Shown here piece after piece: positions 14,992-23,458 of a stretch of DNA of 57,677 nucleotides. Source of the stretch: Syntrophobacteraceae bacterium (lineage in GTDB: Bacteria; Desulfobacterota; Syntrophobacteria; Syntrophobacterales; Syntrophobacteraceae). A program made the translations under genes and the position numbers. Every line of letters starts with the position of its first letter. The stretch's first letter is position 1. A model generated the notes under the pieces. The model was not told the origin of the DNA and did not search any database. It saw nothing but the letters and a program-made list of their open reading frames with translations. The stretch is from positions 1-57,677 of the forward strand of contig PXBG01000108.1 in assembly GCA_003566995.1 (NCBI GenBank), read 5' to 3'.

Positions 14992-17184
14992 ATGGAGCGT
15001 CAGAGTTTTCACATCAAGGGCATGTGCTGTGCGGAAGAAGTGGGTCTGCTCAAAAAAAAAGTGGGGCCCCTCGTGGGAGGGGATGCCAATCTGCAGTTTG
15101 ATCTCCTCAACCATCGAATGACCGTGGTTGCCCCACCGGGAGGGCGAGTCGATGCCGGAAAGATCGTGAATGCCGTCTCCCAAACGGGCATGGAGGCCAT
15201 TCCCCGGGCATGCGCATCCCTGCCATGCGCCCTGGAAGAAAGCTTCTGGAGGCGGCACAATCGATCTCTCCTCTGTGCCTTGAGCGGAATCCTCCTTCTG
15301 CTGGGATTGATCCTGGAAGTCACCCACAGGGGCGGCGTCATGGAAGCGCTGCGCCCAGACCCTCCGGAGGATCCCTCTCTCACACTCCCCATCATAGGCG
15401 TCTACGCGGCGGCCATTGTGAGCGGGGCCTGGTACGTGGTCCCGCGGGCCTTCATTGCGGCAAAAAACCTGCGCCCCGACATGCACCTTCTCATGGTCGT
15501 CGCCGTGGCGGGTGCCATGGGTTTGGGAGAGTGGCTGGAAGCCGCTTCCGTGACCTTTCTTTTTTCCCTCGCTCTCCTGCTCGAGTCATGGAGTGTGGGG
15601 AGGGCGCGCAAGGCCATCAAGGCTCTCATGGACATCTCTCCCAAAACAGCCCGGTACATTGATTCCCGGGATGGCAGACCGGTGGAAAAACCCGTGGAAG
15701 AGGTGCCCGCAGAAGCCCTTGTGCTGGTCCGCCCCGGAGAAAAGATTCCCCTCGATGGCATCATCACCAAAGGGGGCAGCTTCGTCAACCAGTCCCCCAT
15801 CACGGGAGAGTCTCTTCCCGTGCCAAAGTCTGAAGGAGACGAAGTCTATGCAGGAACCATCAACGGCGACGGTTCCATTGAATTTCGTGTCACCCGCCCC
15901 GCCTCGGACACCACTCTGGCTCACATCATTCACCTGGTGGAAGAAGCCCAGGCCAGGCGCGCCCCGGCGGAACAATGGGTGGAAAGGTTCGCACGCATTT
16001 ACACACCCGCCATGATGCTTCTGGCCCTGGCCATTGCCATCGTCCCTCCCCTGATCATGGCTCAGGACTGGACCCTGTGGTTTTACCGGGCACTGGTCCT
16101 CCTGGTCATTGCCTGTCCCTGTTCTCTGGTCATTTCCACACCCGTGAGCATCGTGGCCGCTCTGACCTCCGCCGCAAGAAACGGCATCCTCATCAAAGGG
16201 GGCGCCTTCCTGGAGGCTCCCTCCGGGCTCAAAGCCATCGCCTTCGACAAGACGGGAACACTCACTCTTGGACGCCCTTCTCTGCAGAAAATCATTCCCT
16301 TCGAACATCATTCGGAGCAGGAGTTGCTGGCCAAGGCGGCTTCCCTGGAGATGCACTCCACCCATCCACTGGCACGGGCCGTTGTGAAAAAAGCCCAAGA
16401 GGAAGGCATCGACCCTCCTGAAGCCGAGAACTTCAACATTCTTCCCGGACAGGGAGCACACGGAACTGTGGACGGCACCAGGTACTGGATCGGCAATCTG
16501 CGCCTTCTCCAGGAGTGGCACCCCGTTTCACCGGAACTTCACCGAATGGCCAGGAGCATCGAAGACGTGGGTCATTCCATGGTCATCATGTGGAGGGAGG
16601 ACCACGTGTGCGGCCTCATGAGCTTCGCCGACGAAGTGCGACCGGAATCAAAGGCGACGATAGACGCACTGCGAAAATTGGGGCTGGAAAAGGTCGTCAT
16701 GATCACCGGAGACCATGGAAAAACAGCACGGGAAGTGGCGACCGCCATCGGGGTCTCCCGGTTTCATGCTGAATTACTTCCCCAGGACAAAGTGAAGGTG
16801 GTCGAGGACCTCAGGAAAGAAAGAAACTCCGTGGCCATGGTGGGCGACGGGGTGAACGATGCCCCTGCCATGGCAGGGGCATCGGTGAGCATCGCCATGG
16901 GCGCCATGGGATCCGATGTGGCCATTGAAACCGCCGACATCGCCCTCATGTCGGACGAGCTTTCCAAACTGCCCTGGCTGATGCGCCACTCCAGAAGAAC
17001 ATTGAGCGTCATCAAAACCAACATTGCCTTTTCCCTGGGGCTCAAACTCATTTTTGTGGGCATGGCCTCCATGGGCGCAGCCACTCTTTGGATGGCCATT
17101 GCGGCAGACATGGGAGCTTCGCTGCTTGTGATCGGCAATGGCTTAAGACTCCTGCGCATCGGACCGGGAGGCGGGTCCCTCTGA
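14992..17184 (+). CDS. Heavy-metal P1B ATPase, probably Zn/Cd/Pb exporter
   Basis: A 730-residue ATPase. Order: a short HMA-like domain with GMCCAEE (10-16), transmembrane pairs, actuator TGES (271-274), the membrane metal site CPC (375-377) in ACPCSLVISTPVS, phosphorylation Asp419 in DKTGTLT, the HP motif (458-459), GDGVNDAPA near residue 617, and final helices with GLKLIFV and DMGASLLVIGNG. The CPC context plus a Lys and Asp in the last two helices fit the P1B-2 (ZntA/CadA) group that exports Zn2+, Cd2+ or Pb2+. The N-terminal site is CC-x-x-E rather than the copper-type CxxC. GAGGT stands ten bases before the ATG. The last 42 bases overlap the 3' end of the convergent gene. Confidence 0.94.
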   Translation: MERQSFHIKGMCCAEEVGLLKKKVGPLVGGDANLQFDLLNHRMTVVAPPGGRVDAGKIVNAVSQTGMEAIPRACASLPCALEESFWRRHNRSLLCALSGILLLLGLILEVTHRGGVMEALRPDPPEDPSLTLPIIGVYAAAIVSGAWYVVPRAFIAAKNLRPDMHLLMVVAVAGAMGLGEWLEAASVTFLFSLALLLESWSVGRARKAIKALMDISPKTARYIDSRDGRPVEKPVEEVPAEALVLVRPGEKIPLDGIITKGGSFVNQSPITGESLPVPKSEGDEVYAGTINGDGSIEFRVTRPASDTTLAHIIHLVEEAQARRAPAEQWVERFARIYTPAMMLLALAIAIVPPLIMAQDWTLWFYRALVLLVIACPCSLVISTPVSIVAALTSAARNGILIKGGAFLEAPSGLKAIAFDKTGTLTLGRPSLQKIIPFEHHSEQELLAKAASLEMHSTHPLARAVVKKAQEEGIDPPEAENFNILPGQGAHGTVDGTRYWIGNLRLLQEWHPVSPELHRMARSIEDVGHSMVIMWREDHVCGLMSFADEVRPESKATIDALRKLGLEKVVMITGDHGKTAREVATAIGVSRFHAELLPQDKVKVVEDLRKERNSVAMVGDGVNDAPAMAGASVSIAMGAMGSDVAIETADIALMSDELSKLPWLMRHSRRTLSVIKTNIAFSLGLKLIFVGMASMGAATLWMAIAADMGASLLVIGNGLRLLRIGPGGGSL

Positions 17185-18243
17185 TTCCGTTTTTTTCAAC
17201 CAGGCCAATTCCTTTTTGATCATCTCCCTTTTGGCCGGCGAAGGCTTTTTTTCTCCCTTGAGGAGCAGGTTCAGGCCTTCACGGTACCAGCGAAGACCCA
17301 TCCTGGTTTTAATCTCCCCTTCGTGAGCATCGCCGGGAACCTTTCTGTGGGCAAAGCGTGAGAGGACGTGCACCTTGGATTCGTCCTCCATTGCGGATTG
17401 GCCGGCCACGTGGGAGACCAGCAAAGACCATTCGGCAGAGCTGGGACCTCCCCAGTGGGCCACCAGGGCAAAAAGCTTGTAGCACACCAGAACCAGGTCA
17501 CGGTCTTCATCCCGCTGAAAGCGTCTTCCACTGTACACCCGCATGGCTTCCCGACCCACCTGGCTCACAAAGGTGATGTAAAACCAGCGAAGCATCATGA
17601 AATAACTCTCCCGGCTCAGTTCCCTTCCCGCCCAGTAGAGAGGATTCCCAAGATTTTTTATATTCATGGCCCAACGGGTCATGCGAAAGAGCAATGGGTT
17701 CCGCTTGAAAAAACTGGCCACAGGGCTTTCGTTGATTCGCCTGTAGACTAGGTAATAGCGCTGATACTCGCTGATTTTTCTGTTCCCCAGCAGCTTGAAA
17801 GGCACAACCCCCGAAACGCGGATCAACCGGCCGCTGACCCTTCGAACCAGGCCCAGAAGGTCGATGAGACTGGCTTCATACTGGGGAGTGGGAACCTGGG
17901 GGTGGTAGACCTCGGCAACACACTTGACCACATTTGCCGCCCGCAGGTTGAGAGCCTCCACGCTCAACTGGAGTTCCGACTCGGGGAGTTCCCACACTTC
18001 ACGCCTCATTTTCTTGATGCGGTCCACCGCCTCAAAATCCTGGGGGCCAAGGGGAGGCAAATCATCCAGTTCCCCCTCCTCCTGGAATTTTTCTTCCAGA
18101 ATCTTCCTGAATCGACGCCGAATCAACCACATTGCCACCATGAGAACAAGCACGGTGGTCAATGTGACGAGCACAAAAAAAGCGCTCAACCAATGACTCC
18201 GGATCAACTCTCTAACGGTGTCCAACCAGAAGGCCAGTTCCAT
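17143..18243 (-). CDS. Membrane-anchored hypothetical protein
   Basis: I do not recognise this 366-residue protein. One transmembrane helix at about 18-42 (HWLSAFFVLVTLTTVLVLMV) is followed by a basic cytoplasmic stop (RRRFRK), an acidic stretch (EEGELDDLPPLG) and a helical domain rich in Trp, Arg and Tyr. The sequence is well behaved, with normal composition and a plausible start at 18243 near GGGAAAAG. It follows the RdgC-like gene by 116 nt on the same strand and may be cotranscribed. Its 3' end overlaps the convergent ATPase gene by 42 bp. Confidence 0.75.
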   Translation of the reverse strand: MELAFWLDTVRELIRSHWLSAFFVLVTLTTVLVLMVAMWLIRRRFRKILEEKFQEEGELDDLPPLGPQDFEAVDRIKKMRREVWELPESELQLSVEALNLRAANVVKCVAEVYHPQVPTPQYEASLIDLLGLVRRVSGRLIRVSGVVPFKLLGNRKISEYQRYYLVYRRINESPVASFFKRNPLLFRMTRWAMNIKNLGNPLYWAGRELSRESYFMMLRWFYITFVSQVGREAMRVYSGRRFQRDEDRDLVLVCYKLFALVAHWGGPSSAEWSLLVSHVAGQSAMEDESKVHVLSRFAHRKVPGDAHEGEIKTRMGLRWYREGLNLLLKGEKKPSPAKREMIKKELAWLKKTESEGPASRSDAQES

Positions 18244-18359
18244 GCTTTTCCCATCTCATCCATGCTTCGAAAGGCTGACCATCACCGCACCACGGCTGCG
18301 GCCCCTTTTTCCTGCCCATCCCGCCTCTCTTTGCGCCACCCTCCCTTTGAAACCGTTTT

Positions 18360-19538
18360 CTAAGGGGCCCGGGTTTCAGAGTGGTCCTGAGGAAACTCTT
18401 CTCCAGGGGGAAGAGTCGCTTCTTCAGGATTTTCCATCCAGGCTTTGAACGAAGGCAGCACCTCCCTTTCCCAGGAAGAGGTCAGCGGGTTTTTCAAAAA
18501 TCCGGTGTAAAGAGTGTTGAGGGCAGAGGATATCTCTTCGATGAAATACATCTTTTCCAGAAAAAAACCATCTTCATCGTCTTCCCGGAAATCCGTCATT
18601 TGCCTGGGCGTCCTGAGGCTCTTCACGGCCCAAAGGCCACTGTCGAGAGTGAGGAGGTATTCATTGTCACCGACGATGATCAAAAGCTGCATCTCCTGAA
18701 CAAACTTTCCCTTCTGAAGAGCGGTGCGCGCCTCATGGAGGGAGTTGGCCTGGGTGGTGCACACAATCTTTTCCCGTCCTTCCCGGGGAAGGGTGAGAAC
18801 AAAACGTTCTCCCAGATGAATTTCACCCACCTTTCCATCAGGAAGCTGCAAACGCCCTTCCCCTTTTTCCACAAAGAACCAGATCCAGGTGAGGAATTCA
18901 AACCCGAGAAACCGTCCATCCTCCATGGCCGTGGCAGATTTGGTTTCCACAAGACCGCTCAGGGCGTCTTTTTCCTGAACCGTCAACCCTGCCAGGTGAT
19001 GGGCCCAGTTGGCGTGGTAAAGAGGAATGGGGTAGATTTGAAAGTTCTTTTCAAAGACTTCCAGGAAAGCTTCCATCATCCTGGTGCTGGTGGTGCCCAG
19101 AAGCATCTGGTGCGATGATGGATTCCAGACCACTTCAAAGGCTGAAGGCTGGGGCAGGGAACGATTGAGCAGCATGCTTCGCATTTCCTCCTGGATCTCT
19201 CTGCGCTCCTGGCGGGACGGCCACCTGCCTTCGTTTTCGTTCCGATATTTTCTCAAAGCGTCGTGGACAAATTTTTTCAGCACAATGGAAGGAACTTTTC
19301 GCACATCGGTTCGAAAGTGAAAAACAATGTACTCTCCCTTATGATAACTTCCGTCATCGAAGGAACTTTCAAAAAAATCCTCCCAGCGGGCAAACCCGGA
19401 AGTCTCTTCCTGAATGTCGTCCGGTTCATTGAATCTTCCTGCAGACAATTTCTCCCGGACAAAAGTCCAGAACTCCTCCGTCACCGGTTCAGGAACATAA
19501 AATCTCGTGAATGTGGCCGAGCCCGATTGAATTCCCAT
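18360..19538 (-). CDS. rdgC: RdgC-like recombination-associated protein
   Basis: A 392-residue protein resembling the annotated RdgC family in Desulfobacterota. It starts MGIQSGSATFTRFYVPEPVT and contains KGEYIVFHFRTD, RWPSRQERREIQEEMRSMLL, SAFEVVWNPSSHQMLLGTTS and FLGFEFLTWIWFF, the conserved blocks of the family. In E. coli RdgC is a ring-shaped DNA-binding protein that restrains RecA. This branch is larger and diverged, so equivalence of function is an inference. The ATG at 19538 is chosen over an upstream in-frame GTG because that GTG lies inside the AGAGGTGG ribosome site. Confidence 0.8.
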   Translation of the reverse strand: MGIQSGSATFTRFYVPEPVTEEFWTFVREKLSAGRFNEPDDIQEETSGFARWEDFFESSFDDGSYHKGEYIVFHFRTDVRKVPSIVLKKFVHDALRKYRNENEGRWPSRQERREIQEEMRSMLLNRSLPQPSAFEVVWNPSSHQMLLGTTSTRMMEAFLEVFEKNFQIYPIPLYHANWAHHLAGLTVQEKDALSGLVETKSATAMEDGRFLGFEFLTWIWFFVEKGEGRLQLPDGKVGEIHLGERFVLTLPREGREKIVCTTQANSLHEARTALQKGKFVQEMQLLIIVGDNEYLLTLDSGLWAVKSLRTPRQMTDFREDDEDGFFLEKMYFIEEISSALNTLYTGFLKNPLTSSWEREVLPSFKAWMENPEEATLPPGEEFPQDHSETRAP

Positions 19539-19611
19539 AAAGTTTCTTTCCACCTCTCACCAGCTGGATTGTTGTCACTCCCCGTGAATGAAACACGCGT
19601 CCCCACAAAAG

Positions 19612-19639
19612 ACAAAGCCGGTCCATGGGCCGGCTTTGT
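19612..19639 (-). terminator. Rho-independent terminator after the bifunctional nuclease gene
   Basis: ACAAAGCCGG and CCGGCTTTGT form a perfect 10-bp stem around an 8-nt loop (19622-19629). On the minus strand the stem is followed by CTTTTG, so it most likely ends the transcript of the DUF151 gene, 120 nt beyond its stop. It also lies upstream of the rdgC start and would insulate it. Confidence 0.75.
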
Positions 19640-19762
19640 TCACAGGAACTTTCCATCCGCACACCCGGAAACCTGCAGACCGCACACTGAAACCGGCAGG
19701 TTGCAGCCCCGAATGCCCTGCACAAACTCTCTAAAATTTCACGAAGCTCTGATGAACCCGAA

Positions 19763-20221
19763 TCAGAATTTGACCGTTCGAATGATCATCTCAAATTCCT
19801 GGATTTCCTCCTGACTCAGTTCCCGCCGGAGGAGCTTTCGATGGACCCAGATGGGGCACTTCTGGTGAAGGGCCAGGGCCACCGCATCACTGGGGCGACT
19901 GTCGAAAACATACTCTTCTTCCCCCATTCGGGCAACGACCTTCGCATAGTAGGTGTTCTCCTGCATGGAGTGAATCTCTATTCGCTCAAACACCACACCC
20001 GCCTGTTTCAGTATGGAAAGGTAGAGGTCATGCGTCAAGGGCCGCTTGGGTTCCACGAGGCCCTTTTCCTTGGCAATGGCCGTCAGTTCCGCATCTCCCA
20101 CGAACATGAGAAAGTAGCTGGGATCATCCTCCGATTCCTTCAGGATCACCGTGTTGCCCTGAATTCGGTCTGATTTGATTGAAACATCCTTGGCCGTGAC
20201 GAAGTCGCTAGAAGATTCCAT
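19763..20221 (-). CDS. Bifunctional nuclease (DUF151) family protein
   Basis: The 152-residue protein is a single BFN/DUF151 domain. It has GNTVILKESEDDPSYFLMFV near the start, the central RPLTHDLYLSILKQAGVVFER, and the family signature DSRPSDAVALAL, followed by a helical tail (SQEEIQEFE). Homologues in plants and bacteria have been described as having RNase and DNase activity; the bacterial role is unsettled. An ideal AGGAGGT site lies a few bases before the ATG. The gene diverges from the NifX-like gene and ends at a clear hairpin terminator. Confidence 0.92.
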   Translation of the reverse strand: MESSSDFVTAKDVSIKSDRIQGNTVILKESEDDPSYFLMFVGDAELTAIAKEKGLVEPKRPLTHDLYLSILKQAGVVFERIEIHSMQENTYYAKVVARMGEEEYVFDSRPSDAVALALHQKCPIWVHRKLLRRELSQEEIQEFEMIIRTVKF

Positions 20222-20257
20222 TCTTACCTCCTGGATTCAGGGAATATTCTCAAGGCA

Positions 20258-20286
20258 TTTATATCGCATTTCATCCTGTATTTTAA
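20258..20286 (-). promoter_or_regulatory. Candidate promoter of the DUF151 gene
   Basis: On the minus strand TTAAAA (20286-20281) and TATAAA (20263-20258) are exactly 17 bp apart, placing a start near 20251, 30 nt before the ATG. The -10 box is good and the -35 box weak. Confidence 0.35.
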
Positions 20287-20382
20287 GGCTTTTTCTTTAC
20301 GGTTCACTGCAGAACCACTGTGAAAGTTCCATTATCCGGAAGCACATGGCCTGTCCCGAAGAGGCCGCATTCTGTCCCTCCC

Positions 20383-20411
20383 TTGACAGGGGACGGGTCA
20401 ACATCTATATA
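20383..20411 (+). promoter_or_regulatory. Near-consensus sigma70 promoter of the NifX-like gene
   Basis: TTGACA (20383-20388) and TATATA (20406-20411) are separated by exactly 17 bp, the best promoter match I see in the window. Transcription would begin near 20418, about 70 nt upstream of the ATG. Confidence 0.7.
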
Positions 20412-20488
20412 TCCCTTACATTCGTGTGCTGGAAGAGTCTGACCTCTTCAGCACTCACCAAGTCACCTAACATGTGGAGTTTAAAGTC

Positions 20489-20866
20489 ATGAAAGTCTGT
20501 GTTCCAACGGAACATCTTCAGGGAATGGAAAGCAGTGTTTTCGGCCATTTCGGGTCCGCCCCCGGGTTCGTCATCGTGGACCTGGATACAATGCAGGTGG
20601 AAGAAGTCAAAAACGGGGATCAGCATCACGCACATGGAATGTGCCAACCCCTCAAAGCGCTGGGGGGGCGCAAAGTGGACAGCATCATCGTGGCCGGAAT
20701 AGGCCTTGGAGCCCTCAATAAATTGCTCGCCGAAGGAATTGCGGTTTACAGGGCCGTTGAAGGAACGGTCAGCCAAAATGTCAAAATGATTCAAGAAGGC
20801 AAGCTGCCGCAGTTCAGCCCACAGTTCACTTGCAAGGGCCATGAGGGCGGCTGTGCTCACCACTGA
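20489..20866 (+). CDS. NifX/NifB-like iron-molybdenum cofactor-binding family protein
   Basis: A 125-residue protein of the dinitrogenase FeMo-cofactor biosynthesis (NifX/NafY/NifB C-terminal) family. It begins MKVCVPTEHLQGMESSVFGH and has the typical GSAPGFVIVDLDT, HGMCQPLKAL and VDSIIVAGIGLGALNKLLAEG, with a Cys/His-rich end (CKGHEGGCAHH). In non-diazotrophic anaerobes these proteins bind iron-sulfur or metal clusters of unknown destination. The start at 20489 follows GGAG by nine bases; the frame is open a few codons upstream. The FmdB zinc-ribbon gene follows 70 nt later and may be cotranscribed. No nif genes are nearby, so a nitrogenase role is unlikely. Confidence 0.92.
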   Translation: MKVCVPTEHLQGMESSVFGHFGSAPGFVIVDLDTMQVEEVKNGDQHHAHGMCQPLKALGGRKVDSIIVAGIGLGALNKLLAEGIAVYRAVEGTVSQNVKMIQEGKLPQFSPQFTCKGHEGGCAHH

Positions 20867-20936
20867 AAGCTTCCTGAAAGCTCATGACCGGCATGAAAGA
20901 ACGCGGCGGGCATGCACACCCATGGAGTGACCATAT

Positions 20937-21188
20937 ATGCCGATCCACGAATATTTGTGTTCAAAATGCGGAACCATATCCGAAGTGCTCGTCTTCTCGT
21001 CCACTGAAACCGTCTCCTGTCCCCAGTGCAGCAGCGGGGAGATGCAAAAGCTTCTCTCTGCAAGCTCCCGTGCTTCAGGACTCAAAAGCGCCGGCGGCAT
21101 AGCGGGACCCGGAGACACGGGTTGCTGCGGATCCAAACCGGGCATGCAAGGGTGCGTTCCCGGAAGCTGCTGCGGCAAGAGCCACTGA
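20937..21188 (+). CDS. FmdB-type zinc-ribbon protein
   Basis: An 83-residue protein. The first 42 residues are the FmdB/CxxC_CXXC_SSSS zinc ribbon: MPIHEYLCSKCGTISEVLV, then CPQC and the SSGEMQKLLS tail. The rest is a glycine- and cysteine-rich stretch (GCCGSKPGMQGC, GSCCGKSH). The family was named after a proposed regulator of formylmethanofuran dehydrogenase, but most members have no proven function. It probably forms a two-gene unit with the NifX-like gene upstream, both small cysteine-rich proteins that could share metal handling. Confidence 0.9.
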   Translation: MPIHEYLCSKCGTISEVLVFSSTETVSCPQCSSGEMQKLLSASSRASGLKSAGGIAGPGDTGCCGSKPGMQGCVPGSCCGKSH

Positions 21189-21355
21189 ACATTTTCCTGA
21201 AGTTTTTGCCGCATGGCACCGCGGCCGGAAAAGATGACAGACAGAGCAATTTTGACTCCCGGACTTCTCCTGCCGGAAAGACCGGGAGCATCCAAAAACT
21301 TTTTTCCGGCCCGGCCTTCTAAACACCCCGTAGAGGGAACGTGACCTGAGGGGAC

Positions 21356-22840
21356 TCAAACACTCACACGCCAGCGCGTTCCCTGAGGCGAGTCTTCCAG
21401 GAAAATTCCCTTCCCTTCCAGTTCGGATCGAATCCGGTCCGCTTCCTTGAAATCTTTTGCCTTTCTGGCCTCCTGCCTTGCAGCGATGAGCCGTTCCACC
21501 TCTTCCTCCGTGAAGCCGGTCAGCTTGATTTTGAGCTTTTTCTGCTCCTCCATGAAATCTTCCGGGAAGCGGGTGAGAAGGCCCAGAACCCTGCCGTGCT
21601 CCACCAAAACGTCATGGGCCATTCGAGCCAGTTGAGCAGCGGGTCCCTTGAGCTTTTTCTGGCCAAACCTGTCCATGAATCTCTGCAAATGGCGCTGCAG
21701 CGTGAACAGGTGAGCAATGGCCAGGGCCGTGTTGAAATCATTGTCCATGGCCTCTCCGAATCGGTGCGGCATCTCCTGGAGTTCTTCAAAGAGCTCTGAA
21801 TCCTGAGATTGGAGGGCCTTGTCGTTGGCGGGGCCGCTTTCCAGGGAAGGGGTCCGTTCCCTCACGGTGCCCAGGGTGTGATAGAGGCGTTCCAGGCCCC
21901 GTTCCGCCTCTCCCACCGTCTCGTCAGAGAAATCCACGGGACTGCGGTAGTGCTTGCTCAGGACAAACAAACGCAGGGCCTCAGGGTGCACCCGCTCCAA
22001 AACATCCCGTATGGTGAAGAAGTTCCCCAGAGACTTGGACATCTTTTCATTATGAATGTTGACAAACCCATTGTGCAGCCAGTAGCGCACAAAGGTCCGG
22101 TTGTGGGCAGCCTCGCTCTGGGCGATCTCATTTTCATGGTGAGGGAAGATGAGGTCCTTGCCGCCGCCGTGTATGTCGAAGGTTTTTCCCAGGAACCGCT
22201 CTCCCATGGCCGAACACTCAATGTGCCAGCCAGGCCTTCCAGGACCCCAGGGACTCTCCCATGCAGGCTCGCCCGGCTTGCTGCCCTTCCACAGAACAAA
22301 ATCCAGGGGATTTTTCTTATTGGGGTCCACCTCCACACGGGATCCGGCCACCATGTCCTCCAGGGTTCGGCCAGAGAGCTTGCCGTATTCAGGATACTTT
22401 TCCACCTGGAAGTACACATCGCTGCCCGACTGGTAAGCGATTCCCTTTTCCACGAGCGCCTTGATGATTTCAATCATCTCGGGGATATTCTCTGTTGCAA
22501 GGGGTTCCAGATTGGGGCGCAAAACATCCAGCACATCCATGTCTTCATGAAAGGCGGCCATGTACCTTTCCGCAATGGTCCTGCAATCGGTTCCTTCCTC
22601 ATTGGCACGCCTGATGATTTTGTCGTCGATGTCCGTGAAATTCCTCACATAAGTCACATCAAATCCCAGGTGCAAAAGGTAACGGTATATGACATCGAAG
22701 ACGATGGCTGACCGAGCATGACCTATGTGACAATGATCGTAGACCGTCACACCGCAAACGTAAAAGCTCACCTTGCCGGGCTCGAGAGGTACAAAGTCTT
22801 CTTTTTTCTTGGTCAGGGTGTTGTAGACTTGCAGCGCCAT
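21356..22840 (-). CDS. cysS: Cysteinyl-tRNA synthetase
   Basis: A 494-residue class I aminoacyl-tRNA synthetase that charges tRNA-Cys. The protein shows the zinc-binding CGVTVYD, the HIGH-type motif HIGHA just after it, GWHIECSAMG and HHENEIAQSE that complete the zinc site, and EKMSKSLGN (KMSKS). The C-terminal anticodon-binding part ends with IRSELEGKGIFLEDSPQGTRW, the usual CysS tail. The start is placed at the second in-frame ATG (22840), with GGAG about ten bases upstream. It is the last gene of a minus-strand run ispD-ispF-cysS, an order common in Desulfobacterota. Confidence 0.97.
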   Translation of the reverse strand: MALQVYNTLTKKKEDFVPLEPGKVSFYVCGVTVYDHCHIGHARSAIVFDVIYRYLLHLGFDVTYVRNFTDIDDKIIRRANEEGTDCRTIAERYMAAFHEDMDVLDVLRPNLEPLATENIPEMIEIIKALVEKGIAYQSGSDVYFQVEKYPEYGKLSGRTLEDMVAGSRVEVDPNKKNPLDFVLWKGSKPGEPAWESPWGPGRPGWHIECSAMGERFLGKTFDIHGGGKDLIFPHHENEIAQSEAAHNRTFVRYWLHNGFVNIHNEKMSKSLGNFFTIRDVLERVHPEALRLFVLSKHYRSPVDFSDETVGEAERGLERLYHTLGTVRERTPSLESGPANDKALQSQDSELFEELQEMPHRFGEAMDNDFNTALAIAHLFTLQRHLQRFMDRFGQKKLKGPAAQLARMAHDVLVEHGRVLGLLTRFPEDFMEEQKKLKIKLTGFTEEEVERLIAARQEARKAKDFKEADRIRSELEGKGIFLEDSPQGTRWRVSV

Positions 22841-22954
22841 CGCCTGTTTTTCTCCGTCAAGCTCCGTTTTCACCTGTGTGGTGATCCTGTCAAATGCCCG
22901 CCCTTGAAGCTGCCCATTCCTTCGTGTTTGCCTCTCACCACTGTCAGGCAGTCC

Positions 22955-23428
22955 TCAGCTGCCCACCAAAAGGGTCACGGCGTAGGCCGCAATCCCCTCT
23001 TCTCGCCCCGCGAACCCCAGACGCTCCGTGGTGGTGGCCTTCACATTGATGCACGCAACATTCACCTGGGCTGTTCGCGCGATTTTCTCCCTCATGGGAA
23101 GGATGAAGGGGGAAATCTTCGGTCTTTGTGCCACGATGGTGGAATCGATGTTGGAAATGTCAAAACCCTGGGACCTGATGAGTTCCACGGACTTTTTCAG
23201 AAGCAGGAGGCTTGATATGCCTTTGAAGGACGAATCCGTGTCCGGAAAATGGATGCCCAAGTCCCCAAGAGCTGCAGCGCCCAGCAAGGCATCACAAATG
23301 GCGTGCACGAGAACATCCGCATCGGAATGGCCCTGCAGCCCATGGGTGTGTGGAATTTCCACGCCGCCCAGCATGAGAGGACGATCTTCCTGAAAAGCAT
23401 GGACATCGTAGCCAAACCCAACCCTCAA
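22955..23428 (-). CDS. ispF: 2-C-methyl-D-erythritol 2,4-cyclodiphosphate synthase
   Basis: The IspF trimer closes the ring in the MEP isoprenoid pathway. [11 protein letters not shown] carries the metal-binding Asp and His, [19 protein letters not shown] the next His and the substrate loop, and the C-terminal [13 protein letters not shown] is diagnostic. The frame is open to a GTG at 23452, but AAGGAG lies six bases before an in-frame TTG at 23428, giving 157 residues, the normal family length, beginning directly before RVGFGYD. I therefore take TTG as the start. It follows ispD by about 30 nt. Confidence 0.96.
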   Translation of the reverse strand: MRVGFGYDVHAFQEDRPLMLGGVEIPHTHGLQGHSDADVLVHAICDALLGAAALGDLGIHFPDTDSSFKGISSLLLLKKSVELIRSQGFDISNIDSTIVAQRPKISPFILPMREKIARTAQVNVACINVKATTTERLGFAGREEGIAAYAVTLLVGS

Positions 23429-23458
23429 TGAAAGCTCCTTTGCCAGCGGCACCTGACG

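Noticed and set aside
21809-22711. 300-codon open frame antisense to cysS
   Set aside because: Opposite strand of a certain aminoacyl-tRNA synthetase gene, no ribosome site.
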